A stretch of 64,000 nucleotides of DNA, taken from Actinomycetes bacterium. GTDB lineage: Bacteria; Actinomycetota; Acidimicrobiia; Acidimicrobiales; Palsa-688. Shown piece by piece: positions 59,739 to 64,000 of this stretch. The stretch's first letter is position 1; every line of letters begins with the position of its first letter. Position numbers and translations under genes: made by a program. A model generated the notes under the pieces. The model saw only the letters and a list, made by a program, of their open reading frames with translations. It ran no database searches and was not told the DNA's origin. The stretch is taken from contig JAJYMB010000130.1 in assembly GCA_021787365.1 (NCBI GenBank), positions 62,001 through 126,000 on the forward strand, read 5' to 3'.

Positions 59739-59940
59739 TTGCAACAATTTCCCGCCCGACGGCACCGCTACCGGCCGGGTCGGGTGGGAGTTGACAACGT
59801 CTTCTAAACGTCGGGCGGGCTTTAATTGCTCCCACGGTAGTTGATCCCGGCCCGACGATCTGGCGGCCCAGCCGAGTTGTAAGTAAATCCCGCCTGACGG
59901 CCCTTTCGCGCGGGGCGTCGGGCGGAGTTGCAATACATTG
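59739..59940. repeat. Six alternating copies of a TTGyAA...CCCGCCCGACG motif forming three hairpins
   Basis: Degenerate 20-26-bp copies lie at 59739-59762 (+), 59777-59797 (-), 59809-59828 (-), 59837-59858 (+), 59874-59900 (+) and 59916-59940 (-). Each ends in a form of CCCGCCCGACG preceded by TTGCAA-like bases. Neighbouring copies face each other and can pair into three GC-rich stems. The block fills most of the 283-bp spacer after the PfkB gene. No reading frame is seen inside. REP/BIME-like sequence or a structured RNA are possible. Confidence 0.7.
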
Positions 59941-60004
59941 GGTGCTGGCGAATGGGGTCAAGCGGCGAGCGGCGGGGTGGCCGCACCTGAAGGCCCGGGT
60001 CGCG

Positions 60005-60010
60005 TAGGAT
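60005..60010 (+). promoter_or_regulatory. TAGGAT -10 box of the 60019 lipoprotein gene
   Basis: TAGGAT ends 8 nt before ATG 60019, directly after the inverted-repeat block. Confidence 0.45.
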
Positions 60011-60018
60011 CGACCGGG

Positions 60019-61656
60019 ATGTTGCCTCGGAACTGGCACAACAGGACAAGAAAGGGCTCTCTGGTCGCCGGCGTCTTGGCCGGGGCGCTCGTGCTGGCGG
60101 CGTGCGGCGGAGGAGGCTCCGCGGCACCGACGACCAGCAGGCCCGCGACCGCCGGGCCGACGACCAAGGCGGGCCACGAGAGCACCGCCGGCAAGACCTC
60201 CCCACCCGCGACCAACGGCCCCGCCACCTTCATGGGGCCCGACGGGGTCGAAGCGCGCTGGGTCATACAGGAGAACAAGAAGCCAGGGACGACCGCTTGG
60301 CACCTTTCCGGGGATGGGCCGGCTACTATCCACGGGTTTGCCAACCTGACCGCGGCCTCCGCCGGCCAGAAGGTGTCGCTCTATATAACTACGACCGCCG
60401 CCCGTTACCATGTGAGCGCCTACCGGATCGGCTATTACGGGGGGACGGGCGGGCGCCTCGTGTGGAGATCTCCTGAGGAAAAAGGGGTCGTCCAGCCGGC
60501 GTGCACGTTGACGGCGTCCACTCGCATGGTGGCTTGCGACAATTGGGCACCCTCCATAACGTTCACGATCGGCCCGGAGTTCGTGCAGGGGGACTACCTC
60601 TTCAAGCTCGTCGCCGACCCCGGCCAACAGAGCTACATACCCTTGACGGTCTGGGACCCGACGAGCCACGCGACCTACATCATCCAAAACAGCGTGCTCA
60701 CGTGGCAGGGCTGGAACACCTGGGGCGGCTACGACATGTACGGCGGCGCGCCGCCGGGCCAGACCCCGCAGTTCGCCCAACGGGCGTATGTGGAGAGCTT
60801 CGACCGCCCCTACGCCAACGGCAATGGCGCTGCGGACTTCATGGCGCTCGAGTACCCGCTCGTCTATTGGGCCGAGCAGCACGGCCTCGACGTCACCTAC
60901 TGGACCGACGTCACTTTCGCTGAGCACCCCAACCTGTTGCTCAACCACAAGGCGCTCATCACGCTCGGCCACGACGAGACCTGGACGATGGCCGAACGCA
61001 ACGGCGTCCTCGAGGCCCGGGCCGCGGGAGTGAACATCGTTTTCCTCGGGGCCTCCCCGGTGCTGCGCCACGCTCGCCTGCAGCCGAGCCCCCTCGGGCC
61101 GGACCGGGAAGAAGTCGACTACCGGGACCCCCAGCTCGACCCCATATACGCCAAGGACCCGCTCGCTGCAACGGGCAACACCTGGGCCCAGCCACCCGAC
61201 AACGCGCCGCCCAGTGAGATTGTCGGCGACACCTACATGGGCTACGGCCTCGACGACCCGATGGTGGTCACCGACGCCAGCGCGTGGCCCTGGGCGGGCA
61301 CCGGTGTCACTGACGGCACCCAGTTGAAAGGCGTCCTCGCCGGCGACTACGACGCCTACGACCCCAACTCGATCGACCCCGCGGGAGTCGAGATCCTCGC
61401 CCATTCACCGGTCCACGCCCAGGTGCAGGACGCCCCCTACTCGGACATGGTTTACTACACCTGGCCGCACGGCGGCGGCGTGCTGGCGACGGGCACTATC
61501 GGCTGGATCCCGGCGCTCGAATCCTGCCGGGGCTCCCTGCCCGCCTGCCCGGCACCGGTGCTCCAGGCGGCGACGGGCAACATTTTCCACCTCTTCGGCG
61601 AGGGGCCGGCCAGCAAGACCCACCCCTCGGTAGCCAACTGGCGCCAGTACTACTAA
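60019..61656 (+). CDS. Lipoprotein with an N,N-dimethylformamidase large-subunit-like domain
   Basis: A 545-residue exported lipoprotein (signal GVLAGALVLAACGGGG; lipobox LAAC) with a Thr/Pro-rich spacer to about residue 65. The rest resembles the large (beta) subunit of N,N-dimethylformamidase: YHVSAYRIGYYGGTGGRLVW, NSVLTWQGWNTWGGYDMYGG, VTYWTDV, ITLGHDETWTMAERNGVLEA and GTIGWIPAL. No small-subunit gene is adjacent, and export is unlike the known soluble enzyme, so the substrate may differ. Confidence 0.78.
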   Translation: MLPRNWHNRTRKGSLVAGVLAGALVLAACGGGGSAAPTTSRPATAGPTTKAGHESTAGKTSPPATNGPATFMGPDGVEARWVIQENKKPGTTAWHLSGDGPATIHGFANLTAASAGQKVSLYITTTAARYHVSAYRIGYYGGTGGRLVWRSPEEKGVVQPACTLTASTRMVACDNWAPSITFTIGPEFVQGDYLFKLVADPGQQSYIPLTVWDPTSHATYIIQNSVLTWQGWNTWGGYDMYGGAPPGQTPQFAQRAYVESFDRPYANGNGAADFMALEYPLVYWAEQHGLDVTYWTDVTFAEHPNLLLNHKALITLGHDETWTMAERNGVLEARAAGVNIVFLGASPVLRHARLQPSPLGPDREEVDYRDPQLDPIYAKDPLAATGNTWAQPPDNAPPSEIVGDTYMGYGLDDPMVVTDASAWPWAGTGVTDGTQLKGVLAGDYDAYDPNSIDPAGVEILAHSPVHAQVQDAPYSDMVYYTWPHGGGVLATGTIGWIPALESCRGSLPACPAPVLQAATGNIFHLFGEGPASKTHPSVANWRQYY

Positions 61657-61681
61657 ACGCAAGAGCTGCCGGCACTTCTAC

Positions 61682-62899
61682 CTAGCGGGGCCCGGTTACG
61701 AAGTCCTTCCCGTCCACGAACTCCGAGTAACCGAGCCTCTCCAGGTCTTCTCGCTGCTTGCGGGCGTTTCTTGCGCGGCGCAGCACGCTCACCGTCCCGC
61801 CGGTGCGGGCGGCCCTCGCCGCCGGTGCCGCCGCCAGGCAAGCCAGCAGTTCCTCCTCGGTGGCGCAGGTCACCGCGACCCTGGGCGCACCAGTCGCGAA
61901 AAGGCCCCGGTCCACTAGGTCACAAACCCTTTCGAAGCCGATGGAAAAGCCGCACATAGGCAGGTCCGGGCCCCCGAAGCGAGCGGTCATCGAGTCGTAG
62001 CGGCCCCCGCCGGCGAGCGAGTAGCCGACTTCGGGGTGGGCGACTTCAAATATCTGCCCTGTGTAGTAGGCGATGCCGCGGACGAGCGCCGGGTCGAAGC
62101 GGGCGCCGTGGCCCGCCGCTTGGAGCGCCGCCAGTGTCGTGCTGAGCCCGTCCGCCATGTCGGCAGCGCGCTCGGAAAGCGCGGCCGCCGAGGCGAGGTC
62201 GGCGTCGGTCACCCATTCCACGAGGGCGCGGGCGCGATCTTCGCCATAGGGTGCCAGTTCTTTTACCACCGCCTCGGCTGGTGAGTTGTCGAGCCTGTCG
62301 AGGGCCACGTAAACGGGGTAGGGGTCGTCCAATGGACCGAGGTGGGCCTCGACCGCTTCCCGCAGGAGGCGCCGGTCGTTGAGCCTAACCGTGCAGCCGC
62401 TGATGCCGAGCTTTCGGAGGGCCTCGAGCCCGGCGCTGCAAAGCTCTATTTCTGCGGCAACGCTCGGTTCGCCAACAATGTCTATATCGCACTGGACAAA
62501 CTCACGGAAACGGCCTCTTTGCGGGCGCTCGGCCCGCCACACGGGCGCGACGTGGGCGGCCTTGAAGGGCATAGGTAGCTCGTGGAGGTGGTTGGCCACG
62601 AAGCGGGCGAGGGGCACCGTGAGGTCGAAACGCAGGCCGGCGTCGGCTAGTTCGCTGCCGGCGGTGAGCGCTTCTTCGAGCCTTTCGCCCCGCCGGAGGA
62701 CCTTGAAGACGAGTTTTTCGTTCTCGCCGGCCTGGCCTCCGAGCAGAGTCGCCAGGTCCTCCAGTGCCGGCGTCTCGATCGGTTCGAAACCGTAGCTTTG
62801 GTAGATGTCCAATATGGTGTCGGCGACCCGCCGGCGGAGTGTAGCCTCAGGCGGCACGAAGTCGCGCATTCCCCTAACCGCGTGAAGACGGCGAGCCAT
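61682..62899 (-). CDS. hisS: Histidyl-tRNA synthetase
   Basis: A 405-residue class II synthetase. Motif 1 region GMRDFVPPEATLRRRVADTI, LRFDLTVPLARFVANH, motif 2 WRAERPQRGRFREFVQCDID, the histidine motif LVRGIAYYTG and motif 3 GFSIGFERV are visible; a short C-terminal anticodon domain follows. The histidine motif is usually RGLDYYTG, so Asp is replaced by Ala here. ATG 62897-62899 gives MARRLHAVRGMRDF. A HisZ-like role is less likely because the tRNA domain is present. Confidence 0.88.
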   Translation of the reverse strand: MARRLHAVRGMRDFVPPEATLRRRVADTILDIYQSYGFEPIETPALEDLATLLGGQAGENEKLVFKVLRRGERLEEALTAGSELADAGLRFDLTVPLARFVANHLHELPMPFKAAHVAPVWRAERPQRGRFREFVQCDIDIVGEPSVAAEIELCSAGLEALRKLGISGCTVRLNDRRLLREAVEAHLGPLDDPYPVYVALDRLDNSPAEAVVKELAPYGEDRARALVEWVTDADLASAAALSERAADMADGLSTTLAALQAAGHGARFDPALVRGIAYYTGQIFEVAHPEVGYSLAGGGRYDSMTARFGGPDLPMCGFSIGFERVCDLVDRGLFATGAPRVAVTCATEEELLACLAAAPAARAARTGGTVSVLRRARNARKQREDLERLGYSEFVDGKDFVTGPR

Positions 62900-62977
62900 C
62901 CAGCTATCCTGCGCCACGTGACAGATCCCGCGCAAGGCGTCGGTCCTGGTCGTGGCGTCGCAGCGAAGTACCTCTAG

Positions 62978-63154
62978 GTGAGCGTGTTCGGCTTGGCCCG
63001 TCCAGACGCCGTCCGGGCGGGCCTGGTCGGGGGGATGCTCCAGGTGGGCTTGCTCGTCAACGAGCTCACGGTGCGCGAACTGGTGAGCATGGTCGCCGCC
63101 CTGCTCACGTGGCTGGCCGTCGTGGTCTACCGCCGCGACACCGCCCGCGCCTGA
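62978..63154 (+). CDS. Small membrane protein, 58 residues
   Basis: From GTG 62978 a 58-codon frame reads VSVFGLARPDAVRAGLVGGM and has two hydrophobic stretches (GLVGGMLQVGLLV and LVSMVAALLTWLAVVVY) before a basic end. Codon use looks like that of real genes. No family recognised and no strong ribosome site. It lies between divergent hisS and the tetR gene. Confidence 0.45.
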   Translation: MSVFGLARPDAVRAGLVGGMLQVGLLVNELTVRELVSMVAALLTWLAVVVYRRDTARA

Positions 63155-63209
63155 GCGGCCCTCTCGGGTGACCCCCCGCCGGGCCGGTCCTGTTGGCCCC
63201 AGGAGATGG

Positions 63210-63237
63210 GTACTAGTACGAATTTCTCTGTTATACT
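63210..63237 (+). promoter_or_regulatory. Leaderless promoter and palindromic operator of the tetR gene
   Basis: TATACT (63232-63237) ends 6 nt before GTG 63244. The perfect palindrome GTACTAGTAC (63210-63219) covers the -35 position, a good place for autorepression by the TetR product. Confidence 0.55.
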
Positions 63238-63243
63238 GCCTTC

Positions 63244-64000
63244 GTGGCCGCGCGCGACAACGCCGTCGGGACGCCTCAGCGCGAAGTGCCGAAGAAGCGC
63301 GCCGCTTGGGGCTCGGTGACGCGCGAGCTGGTCGTCGGTACGGCGCTTCGCATCGTTGCGGACGCAGGCTACGAGCAGCTTACGATCCGGAGCCTCGCGT
63401 CCGAGATGGGCGTGGCCCCGATGACGCTGTACCACCACGTGAGCAGCAAGGACGACCTTTTGGACGAGGTCGTGGACCATTTGTTGGGCGAGGTGTGGAG
63501 GCCGGCCGCCAGGATCGAGAAGGGGTGGTGGGCCTGGCTCGCCGAGGCCGCGGAGAGGTTCCGCCAGTTCTTGGTGGACCAGCCGGCCGCTCTCCACGTG
63601 TACCTTTCGCACCCGGTCGTATCGCCGGCGGCCCTTGCCCGCATGGACGAAATGCTCCGGGCGCTCCGGATGAGCGGGCTCGACGAGCACGAGGCCCGGC
63701 GAGCCTATGCCGCGCTCCACTCGTACACCATCGGTTTCGCTGCGCTGCAGGCTTCGCGTGCCGGCTGGCGGCCCGCTCCTGGCACCAAGCCGATCGCCCA
63801 TCAGTTGGCCGCGTACACCACCCCCCGGCAGTTCAAGGAGGGGCTCAGGTACGTCTTGGAAGGCATCGAGCGCCGGGCCAGTGCCGGGGCCGGCTCGCCG
63901 GTGGGCGACGCAGCGGTCCCGCGCGCCCCGGCGGGCCAGGACGGGGCAGGAGGCCCCGAGCAGTCCCGCCCCGAGCCCAACGGCGGACGCAGGGATGCCG
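63244..64000 (+). CDS. TetR-family regulator (3' end outside window)
   Basis: 252 codons are visible with no stop before the window edge. The helix-turn-helix is VGTALRIVADAGYEQLTIRS, LASEMGVAPMTLYHHVSSKDDLLDEVVDHLLGEV, and the C-terminal part (WLAEAAERFRQFLVDQPAALHV, TIGFAALQ) resembles the TetR_C_1 domain of tetracycline-type repressors. The last 40 visible residues are Gly/Pro-rich. The regulated gene is probably beyond the edge. Confidence 0.88.
   Translation, partial: MAARDNAVGTPQREVPKKRAAWGSVTRELVVGTALRIVADAGYEQLTIRSLASEMGVAPMTLYHHVSSKDDLLDEVVDHLLGEVWRPAARIEKGWWAWLAEAAERFRQFLVDQPAALHVYLSHPVVSPAALARMDEMLRALRMSGLDEHEARRAYAALHSYTIGFAALQASRAGWRPAPGTKPIAHQLAAYTTPRQFKEGLRYVLEGIERRASAGAGSPVGDAAVPRAPAGQDGAGGPEQSRPEPNGGRRDA

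Noticed and set aside
58620-59933. A long minus-strand frame opposite the PfkB gene
   Set aside because: It is a composition shadow of the kinase gene and runs through the inverted-repeat spacer; no recognisable domain.
59739-59940. Degenerate CRISPR-like array
   Set aside because: The copies alternate in orientation and vary in length and spacing, unlike CRISPR repeats; paired hairpins explain the pattern better.
1-64000. Genomic island, prophage or complete insertion sequence
   Set aside because: No integrase, transposase, phage structural gene or tRNA-flanked junction was recognised, and composition is even apart from a few spacers.

Overview
The window is very G+C-rich, densely packed chromosomal DNA from an actinomycete-type bacterium. 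Support for Actinomycetota comes from a mycothiol-dependent maleylpyruvate-isomerase-type enzyme, a PAC2 protein, a DUF3516-type helicase, a VKOR/DUF929 disulfide pair, DUF2505 and DUF2752 proteins, a Ku/NurA-HerA repair set, and many leaderless or near-leaderless starts behind TAnnnT -10 boxes. An Acidimicrobiia-like lineage is my guess, not shown by the sequence. I found no rRNA, tRNA, CRISPR array, phage or complete insertion sequence.

Layout. 1-5.4 kb: a sugar-type locus with an ABC solute-binding protein (cut by the window edge), a TIM-barrel sugar isomerase, two Gfo/Idh/MocA oxidoreductases meeting tail to tail, and a LacI regulator. 5.4-11 kb: MarR regulator, D,D-carboxypeptidase, two-component system, DMT permease and an anti-sigma-type ATPase. 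11-19.4 kb: a DNA double-strand-break block with sbcC-sbcD, herA-nurA and ku. 19.7-22.2 kb: an operon of a metal-type solute-binding lipoprotein with acidic residues at the ligand positions, a DUF2505 protein and a class C beta-lactamase-like hydrolase. 22.4-28.5 kb: lpd, a dehydrogenase E2 gene, a single ORF fusing LipB to LipA, and an Xaa-Pro peptidase; this joins lipoate synthesis to the enzymes that use it. 28.5-37.7 kb: MFS/TetR pair, mycothiol enzyme, methyltransferase, a divergent FtsH-like protease, bioF and an oligopeptidase. 38-42.6 kb: suf cluster (sufB, an anchored protein, sufD, Rieske, sufC). 42.6-49.7 kb: PAC2, tyrS, an aldo-keto reductase and a Ski2-like helicase. 49.9-64 kb: small membrane proteins, lipoproteins, VKOR pair, GH13 enzyme, YjbQ, a possible iron-permease-like protein, PfkB kinase, a dimethylformamidase-like lipoprotein, hisS and a TetR gene that runs off the end.

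A second layer lies on top of the genes. Short tandem repeats of 12-57 bp recur in many spacers and at gene ends, where they duplicate start or stop codons. Several spacers hold long inverted repeats: a 149-bp palindromic element at 49753-49901, six alternating copies of one motif at 59739-59940, and hairpins at 19483, 45731 and 56719. These repeats, the LipB-LipA fusion and the acidic-ligand binding protein are the least ordinary things here.
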